Below are positions 41,384 through 49,250 of a stretch of DNA of 64,000 nt, piece by piece. A program made the translations under genes and the position numbers. How positions within the stretch are numbered: the stretch's first letter is position 1; the number at the start of each line of letters is the position of its first letter. This DNA is from Streptomyces sp. S4.7. GTDB lineage: Bacteria; Actinomycetota; Actinomycetes; Streptomycetales; Streptomycetaceae. The stretch covers positions 4,588,001-4,652,000 of the forward strand of contig NZ_CP048397.1 in assembly GCF_010384365.1 (NCBI RefSeq), read 5' to 3'. The notes under the pieces were generated by a model, which worked only from the letters and a program-made list of their open reading frames with translations, made no database searches and had not been told where the DNA came from.

Positions 41384-42624
41384 GCGAGAGCACAGCGGGG
41401 GACCTGGCGTCGGCCGCCGCGAAGGCGGCCGACGCCGCCAACGGCGGAGGCAACTGGCGGCTGGCGGGTGTCGCCGGGACGGCGATAGGCGTGATCGCCG
41501 CCGGCGCCGCGGCGGGTGTCGCCATCGAGCGGCTGACCGTGGGCCGGGGCATGCGGAAGAAGGCCCGGCTCGCACTCGACTCGGCGGGGCCGTACGGCGC
41601 GCTGCGCGGCACCCCCGGCACGGCCGTCGCCGACGACGGCACCGAGCTGTACTTCGAGGTCGACGACGTCGACCCGGAGACCGGCGCGGGCGCCCCGCGC
41701 CGCCGACGGCTCTTCGGCCGCAAGGCCCCGGCGCCCGTCACCGTCGTCTTCAGCCACGGCTACTGCCTCAACCAGGACTCCTGGCACTTCCAGCGCGCCG
41801 CGCTGCGCGGTCTGGTGCGGACCGTCTTCTGGGACCAGCGCAGCCACGGCCGCTCCGGCCGGGGCGCCGCGCAGCAGGGCCCGGACGCCGTGCCCGTCTC
41901 CATCGACCAGCTCGGCCGCGACCTCGGGGCGGTCATCGGCGAGGCCGCGCCCGAGGGCCCGGTCGTCCTCGTCGGCCACTCCATGGGCGGTATGACGATG
42001 ATGGCCCTCGCGGGCCACTGCCCCGAACTCGTAAGGGACCGGGTCGTCGGCGCCGCGTTCGTCGGGTCCTCCAGCGGCAGACTCGGCGAGGTCAGCTTCG
42101 GGCTGCCGGTGGCGGGGGTGAACGCCGTACGCCGCGTACTGCCCGGCGTGCTGAAGGCGCTCGGCTCGCAGACCGAGCTGGTCGAACGGGGCCGGCGGGC
42201 CACCGCCGATCTCTTCGCCGGGCTGATCAAGCGCTACTCGTTCAGCTCGAAGGACGTGGACCCGGCCGTCGCGCGGTTCGCCGAGCGGCTGATCGAGGGG
42301 ACGCCGATCGATGTGGTGGCGGAGTTCTACCCGGCGTTCACCGAGCACGACAAGTCGGACGCGCTGCCGGGCTTCATGGACATCCCGGTGCTGGTGCTGG
42401 CCGGGGACCGCGATCTCGTCACCCCCAGCTCGCACAGCGAGGCCATCGCGGACCTGCTGCCGGACTCCGAGCTGGTGATAGTGCCCGACGCCGGCCATCT
42501 CGTGATGCTGGAGCATCCGGAGGCGGTCACCGACCGGCTCGCCGACCTGCTGGTACGGGTGGGCGCCGTCCCGGCAGCCACTAACGTGGGTTCGTATGGA
42601 AGCACCGCACAGCCCGGCAGCTGA
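41380..42624 (+). CDS. membrane-anchored alpha/beta hydrolase
   Basis: The 414-residue protein starts at TTG 41380, overlapping alr. An N-terminal hydrophobic segment (LAGVAGTAIGVIAAGAAAGVA) is a probable anchor. The hydrolase domain has FSHGYCLNQDSWHFQ (oxyanion region), the nucleophile elbow VGHSMGGM, Asp in LAGDRDLVTP and His in DAGHLVMLEHPE. The substrate is unknown; lipid or ester hydrolysis is likely. The end overlaps tsaE by 29 bases. The position between alr and tsaE is typical for Streptomyces. Confidence 0.85.
   Translation: MSESTAGDLASAAAKAADAANGGGNWRLAGVAGTAIGVIAAGAAAGVAIERLTVGRGMRKKARLALDSAGPYGALRGTPGTAVADDGTELYFEVDDVDPETGAGAPRRRRLFGRKAPAPVTVVFSHGYCLNQDSWHFQRAALRGLVRTVFWDQRSHGRSGRGAAQQGPDAVPVSIDQLGRDLGAVIGEAAPEGPVVLVGHSMGGMTMMALAGHCPELVRDRVVGAAFVGSSSGRLGEVSFGLPVAGVNAVRRVLPGVLKALGSQTELVERGRRATADLFAGLIKRYSFSSKDVDPAVARFAERLIEGTPIDVVAEFYPAFTEHDKSDALPGFMDIPVLVLAGDRDLVTPSSHSEAIADLLPDSELVIVPDAGHLVMLEHPEAVTDRLADLLVRVGAVPAATNVGSYGSTAQPGS
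42582..42587 (+). promoter_or_regulatory. -10 element implying a leaderless tsaE transcript
   Basis: TAACGT ends eight bases before the tsaE ATG, inside the preceding gene. tsaE may thus also have its own promoter. Confidence 0.35.
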
Positions 42625-43153
42625 GACCGGCGACCGCACGGCCGCCACGGCCCGTACCACCGCCCGTGTCACCGTCGACTCACCTGAACGCATGAGCGAG
42701 CTGGGCCGCAGGCTCGCCGCTCTGCTGCGCCCCGGCGACCTGGTGATGCTCACCGGTGAACTCGGCGCCGGGAAGACGACGCTGACCCGTGGACTGGGCG
42801 CCGGGCTCGGCGTACGCGGCGCGGTCACGTCGCCGACCTTCGTCATCGCCCGGGTCCATCCCTCCCTGACCTCGGGACCGCCGCTCGTGCACGTGGACGC
42901 GTACCGGCTCGGCGGCGGCCTGGACGAGATGGAGGATCTGGACCTCGACGTGTCGCTGCCGGACTCGGTGGTGGTCGTGGAGTGGGGCGAGGGGAAGGTC
43001 GAGGAGCTGTCGGACGACCGGCTGCACGTGGTGATCGACCGTCTCGTGGGGGCCGTGGATCCGCTCGCCGCGCAGGACGACCGGCGCGAGGTCACCCTCA
43101 CGGGCATCGGCGGGCGCTGGTCCGGCGTCGACCTGGCCTCACTGGCCGCCTGA
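42596..43153 (+). CDS. tsaE: tRNA t6A biosynthesis ATPase TsaE
   Basis: The 185-residue P-loop protein has Walker A GELGAGKTTLTRG, SPTFVIARVH, HVDAYRLGG and VVVEWGEG. It works with TsaB and TsaD to transfer threonylcarbamoyl to A37 of ANN-decoding tRNAs. An N-terminal extension of about 30 residues precedes the core. It overlaps the upstream hydrolase by 29 bases. tsaB and tsaD follow within 3 kb. Confidence 0.95.
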   Translation: MEAPHSPAAETGDRTAATARTTARVTVDSPERMSELGRRLAALLRPGDLVMLTGELGAGKTTLTRGLGAGLGVRGAVTSPTFVIARVHPSLTSGPPLVHVDAYRLGGGLDEMEDLDLDVSLPDSVVVVEWGEGKVEELSDDRLHVVIDRLVGAVDPLAAQDDRREVTLTGIGGRWSGVDLASLAA

Positions 43154-43262
43154 GCCCACCGCCGGGGACTCCCACGGCGACCGTGCGTCCGTGCTTTCCG
43201 ACAAGACGTCGGTAAACTCTTGCGTGTGCCGTGCGGCGCGTGGTCACATGGTAAACGAGATT

Positions 43263-43282
43263 TGGTTAGGTCTGCCTAACCA
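43263..43282. promoter_or_regulatory. iron-box-like palindrome
   Basis: TGGTTAGG (43263-43270), TCTG, CCTAACCA (43275-43282) is a perfect inverted repeat. The TTAGG/CCTAA half-sites resemble DmdR/IdeR iron boxes, though the spacing is shorter than the 19-bp consensus. It lies 30 bp before a small gene. Confidence 0.45.
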
Positions 43283-43312
43283 CGCTTGCCCCCGGAGCCT
43301 CAGGAGGCATCC

Positions 43313-43495
43313 ATGCCGGCATCAGAGAGCACCGAAGCGCGACCGTCGGAGCCGACGGTCCAGTCTCCCGATCCCTCGTCCGTGTCGATGAGCGATCTGC
43401 TGGCATCGTGCGCGGCGGCCAGCGTCGTATCGACCCCGCCGACCGAGAGCCCGGCCGGGGTGCGCGGCGACGCGGACGCAGAGGACGCCGCGTAG
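43313..43495 (+). CDS. small Ser/Ala/Pro-rich protein, unknown function
   Basis: The 60-residue frame starts at ATG 43313 behind AGGAGG (about 43302). It reads as an acidic Ser/Pro-rich protein with one notable segment, SMSDLLASCAAASVVSTPP, containing the only Cys. I do not recognise a family. The excellent ribosome site and the palindrome upstream support a real gene; low complexity is the argument against. It could be a secreted-peptide precursor, but there is no clear signal peptide. Confidence 0.45.
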   Translation: MPASESTEARPSEPTVQSPDPSSVSMSDLLASCAAASVVSTPPTESPAGVRGDADAEDAA

Positions 43496-43553
43496 CGCGC
43501 CGTGACCGCGGAGCGCCACGCATTTGACTGCCACTTGCCACAGGAGTTCGGGG

Positions 43554-44105
43554 CTACGGGACGACGACGACCTTCGCACCGACGGTCGCGAACGCCCACA
43601 TCGCGTCGCCGTCCGCCGTACTCATCCGCACGCCACCCGTCCTCAGCGTCGGATCCGGGCTCGCCATCGACCCGTCGACCGCCGAGCTGAACCCGATCGC
43701 GACCTGGTCCACGCTCGCGAACCGCACCACGTGCTCGATGTCCACCCCGTCCGACCCGGTGACCTTCTCCGACCGCGACGTGACCTTGTAGGTGCCCGGC
43801 GGCGGGCTCACCGTGCTCGGCATGACCACGAAGGTCCGCGGCTTCTGCCCCGCCCCGCCCGCCAGCCACACACGCTTCGCGTCCAGCGCGTAGACGACGC
43901 GAGGACCGCTGCCCGACTTCGCGGGCACCGCGTGCGCGTCCTTCTTCTTCTCCGGCGCGGGAGAGGCGGAGGCCGAGGAGCCGGGCTTCTTCGGCGCCGC
44001 GAACTGGTCCGGCACGTTCGCCGACGCCTGGTACGCGAGGAAACCGACACCGGCGACGGCCAGCGCGGTGAGCCCGGCCACGAATCCCGAGCTGCTCCTG
44101 GACAC
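43554..44105 (-). CDS. L,D-transpeptidase-like (YkuD-fold) protein lacking the catalytic Cys
   Basis: The 183-residue protein starts at GTG 44105 after GAGAGGTGG. It has a single N-terminal membrane helix (FVAGLTALAVAGVGFLAY), a Ser/Ala/Pro/Lys linker and a domain from about residue 65. That domain (FVVMPSTVSPPPGTYKVTS, then RTGGVRMSTADGDAMW, then GAKVVVV) aligns by pattern with YkuD enzymes, whose motif is SHGCVRMS. Here Ser-His-Gly-Cys is replaced by Arg-Thr-Gly-Gly and the upstream HGT-type motif reads FSSA. It is therefore probably not an active transpeptidase but may bind peptidoglycan. Confidence 0.65.
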   Translation of the reverse strand: MSRSSSGFVAGLTALAVAGVGFLAYQASANVPDQFAAPKKPGSSASASPAPEKKKDAHAVPAKSGSGPRVVYALDAKRVWLAGGAGQKPRTFVVMPSTVSPPPGTYKVTSRSEKVTGSDGVDIEHVVRFASVDQVAIGFSSAVDGSMASPDPTLRTGGVRMSTADGDAMWAFATVGAKVVVVP

Positions 44106-44195
44106 CTTGATCCACCTCTCGTACGTACGTCTCGGTGGTGACGGTAGCAGCAGGCGGGAGAGGGGACAGGGCGCCGTGCCCGGTGCCGGGAGCCG

Positions 44196-44201
44196 TAGGC
44201 T
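44196..44201 (+). promoter_or_regulatory. -10 element implying a leaderless tsaB transcript
   Basis: TAGGCT ends six bases before the GTG at 44208, identical to the glmS box. Confidence 0.45.
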
Positions 44202-44207
44202 GTTTGT

Positions 44208-44867
44208 GTGCTCCTGCTCGCCGTTGATACCGCCACCCCCGCCGTCACCGTCGCCCTGCACGACGGTGTCTCCGTCCTCGCCGCCGAGAGTCAGGTCGAC
44301 GCGCGCCGGCACGGGGAGCTGCTGCTGCCCGCCGTCGACCGTGTGCTCGCCGGGGCCGGTCTCGCGCTCGGCGCCGTGACGGACCTGGTCGTCGGCGTGG
44401 GCCCCGGCCCGTACACCGGACTGCGCGTCGGCCTCGTCACCGCCGCCGCCTTCGGCTCGACCCTCGGGGTGCCGGTCCACGGGCTGTGCACGCTGGACGG
44501 ACTCGCGTACGCCGCCGGACTCGACCAGCCCTTCGCGGTGGCGACGGACGCGCGCCGCAAGGAGGTCTACTGGGCGCGGTACGCGGACTCCCGTACGCGG
44601 CTGACCGAGCCCGCCGTCGACCGGCCCGCCGACATCGCTGCCGAGCTGGCCGGACTGCCGGTCGTCGGGGCGGGCGGCGCGCTCTACCCGGACGCGTTCC
44701 CCGACACCCGTACCCCCGCGCACCAGTCGGCCGCCGCGCTCGCGTCCCTGGCCGCGGAGAGACTCGCGGCGGGCGACACCGACGGATTCCTGCCGCCGCT
44801 GCCGCTCTATCTGCGCCGCCCCGACGCGCAGGTGCCCAAGAACTACAAGGTGGTCACTCCCCGGTGA
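44208..44867 (+). CDS. tsaB: tRNA t6A biosynthesis protein TsaB
   Basis: The 219-residue ASKHA-fold protein has LLLAVDTATPAVTVALHDG, RRHGELLLPAVDRVL and VGVGPGPYTGLRVGLVTA. It scaffolds TsaD and TsaE. The C-terminal lobe is shorter than in E. coli but typical for actinobacteria. The GTG 44208 start is consistent with a leaderless transcript. rimI overlaps its stop by four bases. Confidence 0.95.
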   Translation: MLLLAVDTATPAVTVALHDGVSVLAAESQVDARRHGELLLPAVDRVLAGAGLALGAVTDLVVGVGPGPYTGLRVGLVTAAAFGSTLGVPVHGLCTLDGLAYAAGLDQPFAVATDARRKEVYWARYADSRTRLTEPAVDRPADIAAELAGLPVVGAGGALYPDAFPDTRTPAHQSAAALASLAAERLAAGDTDGFLPPLPLYLRRPDAQVPKNYKVVTPR

Positions 44868-45409
44868 TCGACGCGACCGACATCACCGGGCGCGGCGCCG
44901 GCCCGAGCGGCCCGGCGCTGCGCGAGATGCGCTGGTGGGACATCGAGACCGTGCTCGCCCTGGAGTACGACCTGTTCCCCGAGGACGCCTGGTCGCCCGG
45001 CATGTTCTGGTCCGAACTGGCCCACGCGCGCGGCCCGGCCGCCACCCGCCGCTACGTCGTCGCCGAGACCCCCGAGGGGCGGATCGTCGGCTACGCCGGA
45101 CTCGCCGCCGCCGGCGGCCTCGGCGACGTACAGACCATCGCCGCCGCCCGGGACCAGTGGGGCACCGGGCTCGGCTCCCGGCTGCTCACCGATCTGCTCC
45201 AGCACGCCACCGCCTTCGAGTGCGAGGAGGTGCTGCTCGAAGTACGGGTGGACAACCCGCGCGCGCAGAAGCTGTACGAGCGCTTCGGCTTCGAGCCCGT
45301 CGGCTTCCGCCGGGGCTACTACCAGCCGGGCAACGTCGACGCGCTCGTCATGCGCCTGTCGTTGCTGGACGGCCCCCACGGACAAGGAAGAACTGGGATC
45401 CATGGCTGA
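44864..45409 (+). CDS. rimI: ribosomal-protein S18 alanine N-acetyltransferase (RimI-type GNAT)
   Basis: The 181-residue protein starts at GTG 44864, overlapping tsaB. It is a GNAT enzyme: VLALEYDLFPEDAWSPGMFWSEL in its N-terminal part, VQTIAAARDQWGTGLGSRLL as the acetyl-CoA motif A and EVRVDNPRAQKLYERFGFEPVG as the C-terminal motif. The conserved position between tsaB and tsaD supports RimI over other GNATs. It overlaps tsaD by eight bases. Confidence 0.9.
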   Translation: MIDATDITGRGAGPSGPALREMRWWDIETVLALEYDLFPEDAWSPGMFWSELAHARGPAATRRYVVAETPEGRIVGYAGLAAAGGLGDVQTIAAARDQWGTGLGSRLLTDLLQHATAFECEEVLLEVRVDNPRAQKLYERFGFEPVGFRRGYYQPGNVDALVMRLSLLDGPHGQGRTGIHG

Positions 45410-46505
45410 CGAACCCCTCGTCCTCGGTATCGAGACCTCGTGCGACGAGACGGGCGTGGGCATCGTCCGCGGCACGACCCTGCTCGCCGACGCCATCGCC
45501 TCCAGCGTCGACGAGCACGCCCGCTTCGGCGGCGTCGTCCCCGAGGTCGCCTCCCGAGCGCACCTGGAGGCGATGGTGCCGACCGTCGAGCGCGCCCTGA
45601 AGGAGGCGGGGGTGAGCGCCCGCGACCTCGACGGGATCGCGGTCACGGCCGGCCCCGGACTGGCCGGCGCACTGCTGGTCGGCGTCTCGGCGGCGAAGGC
45701 GTACGCGTACGCGCTCGGCAAACCGCTCTACGGCGTGAACCACCTCGCCTCGCACATCTGCGTCGACCAGCTGGAACACGGGCCGCTGCCCGAGCCGACG
45801 ATGGCGCTGCTCGTCAGTGGCGGGCACTCGTCGCTGCTGCTCGCGCCGGACATCACCGCCGACGTGCGCCCCATGGGCGCGACCATCGACGACGCGGCGG
45901 GTGAGGCCTTCGACAAGATCGCCCGCGTGCTCCAGCTCGGTTTCCCCGGCGGCCCGGTGATCGACCGGCTCGCACGTGAGGGCGACCCCGCGTCGATCGC
46001 CTTCCCGCGCGGACTGACCGGTCCGCGCGACGCCCCGTACGACTTCTCCTTCTCCGGGCTCAAGACGTCCGTCGCCCGCTGGATCGAGGCGAAGCGCGCG
46101 GCGGGCGAGGACGTGCCCGTACGGGACGTGGCCGCGTCCTTCCAGGAGGCGGTGGTGGACGTGCTGACCCGAAAAGCCGTACGCGCCTGCAAGGACGAGG
46201 GCGTCGACCACCTGATGATCGGCGGCGGCGTCGCCGCCAACTCCCGGCTGCGCGCGCTGGCCGCCGAGCGCTGCGAGCGGGCGGGCATCCGGCTGCGGGT
46301 GCCCCGGCCCGGCCTGTGCACCGACAACGGCGCGATGGTCGCGGCGCTCGGTGCGGAGATGGTGGCGCGGAACCGGCCCGCGTCGCACTGGGACCTGTCG
46401 GCGGACTCCTCGCTGCCGGTGACCGAGACGCACGTACCGGGACAGGGGCACGCGCACGGCCACGACCATGTGCACGAGGTCAGCAAGGACAACCTCTACT
46501 CATGA
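45402..46505 (+). CDS. tsaD: tRNA N6-threonylcarbamoyladenosine synthase TsaD
   Basis: The 367-residue catalytic subunit has GIETSCDETGVGIV at the start, the metal-binding His114 and His118 (VNHLASHIC), SGGHSSLLL, and DDAAGEAFDKIARVLQLGFPGGP. GGGVAANSRLR and CTDNGAMVAALGAE complete the ATP site. The C-terminus has a short His-rich run (GHAHGHDHVHE) not seen in E. coli. It overlaps rimI upstream and the next small gene by four bases. Confidence 0.97.
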   Translation: MADEPLVLGIETSCDETGVGIVRGTTLLADAIASSVDEHARFGGVVPEVASRAHLEAMVPTVERALKEAGVSARDLDGIAVTAGPGLAGALLVGVSAAKAYAYALGKPLYGVNHLASHICVDQLEHGPLPEPTMALLVSGGHSSLLLAPDITADVRPMGATIDDAAGEAFDKIARVLQLGFPGGPVIDRLAREGDPASIAFPRGLTGPRDAPYDFSFSGLKTSVARWIEAKRAAGEDVPVRDVAASFQEAVVDVLTRKAVRACKDEGVDHLMIGGGVAANSRLRALAAERCERAGIRLRVPRPGLCTDNGAMVAALGAEMVARNRPASHWDLSADSSLPVTETHVPGQGHAHGHDHVHEVSKDNLYS

Positions 46506-46753
46506 CCGTCGCGCTGATGTGGGAGGCCAAGGCCGCGCCCGGCCGGGGCGCCGAACTGCTGGAGTGGGCGCGCTCGCGGGCACTCGACCCGTCCCCGGAA
46601 CGCCGCGAGACGCTCACCGCGCCGGGCGGCCGGGTACTGGTGATGACCTGGTGGGACGCCCCGTACGACGCGCGACTCCCCGAGATCCCGGCCCCGGCCG
46701 ACGAACTGCTGGCCCGCCCGGTGCACCGCTGGCGGTTCGAGACGGCGCAGTAG
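46502..46753 (+). CDS. small protein coupled to tsaD, possible dimeric alpha/beta barrel
   Basis: The 83-residue protein starts at ATG 46502, overlapping the tsaD stop (ATGA). The pattern TVALMWEAKAAPGRGAELLEWA, then LTAPGGRVLVMTWW, resembles small antibiotic-biosynthesis-monooxygenase-like barrel proteins. There is no catalytic motif I can name. Coupling to tsaD suggests co-expression but not a shared function. Confidence 0.65.
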   Translation: MTVALMWEAKAAPGRGAELLEWARSRALDPSPERRETLTAPGGRVLVMTWWDAPYDARLPEIPAPADELLARPVHRWRFETAQ

Positions 46754-46808
46754 CGGCCGGGCCCGTGCGGGGCTCGGGGAAGAAACCTCCACCGGATCTC
46801 GCGGCGTG

Positions 46809-46835
46809 TGTCGATCCCGCCCCCGCCCGTTCGAC
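46809..46835 (+). promoter_or_regulatory. candidate ECF42 promoter upstream of the DGPF gene
   Basis: TGTCGA (46809-46814), 17 bp, then CGAC (46832-46835) resembles promoters recognised by ECF42 sigma factors, which typically sit before DGPF genes. The spacing to the gene start (53 bp) is suitable. Confidence 0.5.
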
Positions 46836-46888
46836 GCAAGGGTGAGAGGCGGGGAACATCCCGCCCCCACGCACACCGAGGAGCCACC

Positions 46889-47242
46889 ATGCCGCGCTAT
46901 CTGACCACCATCCACCTGGACGAGAACAACGTTCCCTCCGACGGCCCCAGCCCCGAACTCATGGACCGCATGGGCGCGCTCATCGAAGAGATGAACAAGG
47001 CCGGCGTGATGCTGGAGACCGCCGGGCTCACGCCGTCCGCGCAGGGCACCCGTGTCCTGTGGTCCGGCGGGAAGATCTCCGTCACCGACGGGCCCTTCAC
47101 CGAGGCCAAGGAGGTCATCGGCGGGTACTCGATCCTCCAGGCCAAGAACCAGGCCGAGGCCGTCGAGTGGAGCAAGAGGTTCCTGCAGGTCCACGAGGAC
47201 ACCTGGACGATCTCGGTCCAGGTGCGCGAGATCGGCGAGTAA
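46889..47242 (+). CDS. DGPF/YCII-related protein
   Basis: The 117-residue protein has a YCII-like ferredoxin fold with the signature VTDGPFTEAKEVIGGYSIL, which names the DGPF group. Such genes are the constant neighbours and targets of ECF42 sigma factors. The start is ATG 46889 after GAGGAG. Its biochemical role is unknown; the family contains a conserved His/Asp pair in some members but catalysis is unproven. The ECF gene follows after 58 bases. Confidence 0.9.
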   Translation: MPRYLTTIHLDENNVPSDGPSPELMDRMGALIEEMNKAGVMLETAGLTPSAQGTRVLWSGGKISVTDGPFTEAKEVIGGYSILQAKNQAEAVEWSKRFLQVHEDTWTISVQVREIGE

Positions 47243-47300
47243 CCGCCGGCCCGCGCGCCGCTCCCGCGTTGGCGTCCGTCCGCCCTCGGTGTTCTGATGG

Positions 47301-48575
47301 GTGGCCGTGACGGCAGACAGCGGCAGCGCGGGCGCGGTGGAAGCGGTGTTCAGGATCGAGCAGGCGAGGATCATCGCCGCCGTCACGCGCATCGTGCGGG
47401 ACGTCGGCATCGCCGAGGAACTGGCGCAGGACGCCCTGGTCGCCGCGTTGGAACAGTGGCCGGAGTCGGGCGTCCCGGACAGACCGGGAGCCTGGCTCAT
47501 GGCCACGGCCAAGCACCGCGCCATCGATCTCGTACGCCGCCGCGAGACGTACAAGCGCAAGCTCGCCGAGGTCGGCCGCACCCTGGAGGAGACGGCGCCG
47601 CCGCCCGAACCCGCCGAGCCGGACGACATCGACGACGACCTGCTGCGGCTCGTCTTCGTCTCCTGCCACCCCGTGCTGTCCACCGGGGCGCGCGTCGCCC
47701 TCACCCTGCGGCTGCTCGGCGGACTCACCACCGACGAGATCGCCCGCGCCTATCTGGTGCCGGAGCCGACCGTCGCCCAGCGCATCGTGCGCGCCAAACG
47801 CAGCCTCGCCAAGGCCGGGGTGCCCTTCGAGGTGCCGTACGGCGCGGAGCGCGACGCGCGCCTCGCGTCCGTGCTGGAGGTCATCTACCTCGTCTTCAAC
47901 GAGGGTTACTCCGCCACCGCCGGGGACGACCTGCTGCGCCCCGGACTCTGCGAGGACGCGCTGCGCCTCGCGCGCGTACTGAGCGGCCTGATGCCCGACG
48001 AGCCCGAGGTGCACGCCCTGGCGGCCCTGCTGGAGCTCCAGGCGTCCCGTACGGCCGCCCGTACCGGCCCCGACGGCGCGCCCGTCCTGCTCGCCGACCA
48101 GGACCGCTCGCGCTGGGACCGGCGGCTGATCCGCCGTGGCGTCGAGGCCCTGACCCGGGCGAGCACGCTGGACGGCGCCCCCGGCCCGTACGCCCTCCAG
48201 GCCGCGATCGCCGCGTGCCACGCGCGGGCGGCGACGTACGGGGACACGGACTGGGCCGCGATCGCCGCGCTGTACGGGCGTCTCGCCGCGCTCACCCCCT
48301 CGCCGGTCGTGGAGCTGAACCGCGCGGTCGCCGTCTCGATGGCCGACGGGCCCGAGGCCGCTCTGGCGCTGGTCGACGCGCTGGCGGCGGAGCCCGCGCT
48401 CAAGGGCTACCACCTGCTGCCGAGCGTGCGCGGCGATCTGCTGGCCAGGCTGGGGCGTACGGAGGAGGCGCGGTCGGAGTTCGTACGGGCGGCCTCGCTG
48501 ACCCGCAACGAGCGGGAACGCGCCCTGCTGGAGGACCGGGCGGCCCGCACCGGGCGGGCGGGGGCCGGGCAATAA
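47301..48575 (+). CDS. ECF42-type RNA polymerase sigma factor with C-terminal extension
   Basis: The 424-residue protein has the sigma-2 region at about residues 15-75 (IIAAVTRIVRDVGIAEELAQ, WLMATAKHRAIDLVRR) and sigma-4 at about 115-170 (LTLRLLGGLTTDEIARAYLV, PTVAQRIVRAKRSLAKAG). A 240-residue helical, TPR-like extension follows (VFNEGYSA, LNRAVAVSMADGPEAALALV). This matches ECF42, where the extension controls activity in place of an anti-sigma factor. It forms an operon with the DGPF gene. The GTG 47301 start has no strong ribosome site; GTG 47307 is an alternative. Confidence 0.9.
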   Translation: MAVTADSGSAGAVEAVFRIEQARIIAAVTRIVRDVGIAEELAQDALVAALEQWPESGVPDRPGAWLMATAKHRAIDLVRRRETYKRKLAEVGRTLEETAPPPEPAEPDDIDDDLLRLVFVSCHPVLSTGARVALTLRLLGGLTTDEIARAYLVPEPTVAQRIVRAKRSLAKAGVPFEVPYGAERDARLASVLEVIYLVFNEGYSATAGDDLLRPGLCEDALRLARVLSGLMPDEPEVHALAALLELQASRTAARTGPDGAPVLLADQDRSRWDRRLIRRGVEALTRASTLDGAPGPYALQAAIAACHARAATYGDTDWAAIAALYGRLAALTPSPVVELNRAVAVSMADGPEAALALVDALAAEPALKGYHLLPSVRGDLLARLGRTEEARSEFVRAASLTRNERERALLEDRAARTGRAGAGQ

Positions 48576-48578
48576 GCT
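48573..48578 (+). promoter_or_regulatory. -10 element implying a leaderless start for the membrane protein at 48585
   Basis: TAAGCT ends six bases before the ATG, overlapping the end of the sigma factor gene. Confidence 0.4.
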
Positions 48579-48584
48579 CGCCGT

Positions 48585-49250
48585 ATGTCTCGCCGTGCGC
48601 CCACGCTGCCGCCGCCTCCACCCCCCGTACACATCCGCACCTGGCCCGACGACCAGGCGCTGCTCGCCGACCGTGCGGGCATCCTCGGCTGGCTCGTGGG
48701 CCGCAGCATGGGGTTCGGTCGGCTCGCGCAGTTCCTGCTGCTCGTCGCCGGGGTGCAGTTCGGCTGGCTGCTGGCGGGCCAGGCCGTGCGGGCGCTGGCC
48801 GAGGAGGTCGTCGATCCGCTCGGCATGATCATGGGCGGGCTCCTCGCGGCGTTCGGTCTCGGCGTCATGACCGCCTGCGGGATCGTCCTCGCTCTGCTGC
48901 TGCGCCGGGACCGCGCGGTGCGCACGCTGACGCGTCAGTGGGCGGCGCTGGCGAGCGACCCGGTGCACGACGCGCGCCTGCGGCTGCCGGGCGTGAGTCT
49001 GTGCTGGCTGCTGATCTCGTTCCTGGCCGGGGCGTTCGGTCTGTGGCTGTCCCTGGAGACGCCCGCGTCCGCACGCCAGGGGCGGGACACGTACGCGGAG
49101 GTCGTGTACCTGATGGGCGCGGGCACCCTCTTGTGGATCGCCGGGCTGATCGGCGTCACCAAGGCCGTCGGGCACTACCGGTGGGCCGTCCGGCTGGTCA
49201 CGGCCAGGACCTCGCCGGGTGACCCTGCCGGGGCGGCCCCCGCCGGATAG
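48585..49250 (+). CDS. membrane protein with four predicted helices, unknown function
   Basis: The 221-residue protein has a Pro-rich start, then hydrophobic segments near residues 46-66 (LAQFLLLVAGVQFGWLLAG), 80-105 (GMIMGGLLAAFGLGVMTACG), 138-158 (LCWLLISFLAGAFGLWLSL) and 175-195 (VVYLMGAGTLLWIAGLIGV). No family is recognised. It follows the ECF42 gene by nine bases and may be read through from it or from its own leaderless promoter. Confidence 0.75.
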   Translation: MSRRAPTLPPPPPPVHIRTWPDDQALLADRAGILGWLVGRSMGFGRLAQFLLLVAGVQFGWLLAGQAVRALAEEVVDPLGMIMGGLLAAFGLGVMTACGIVLALLLRRDRAVRTLTRQWAALASDPVHDARLRLPGVSLCWLLISFLAGAFGLWLSLETPASARQGRDTYAEVVYLMGAGTLLWIAGLIGVTKAVGHYRWAVRLVTARTSPGDPAGAAPAG

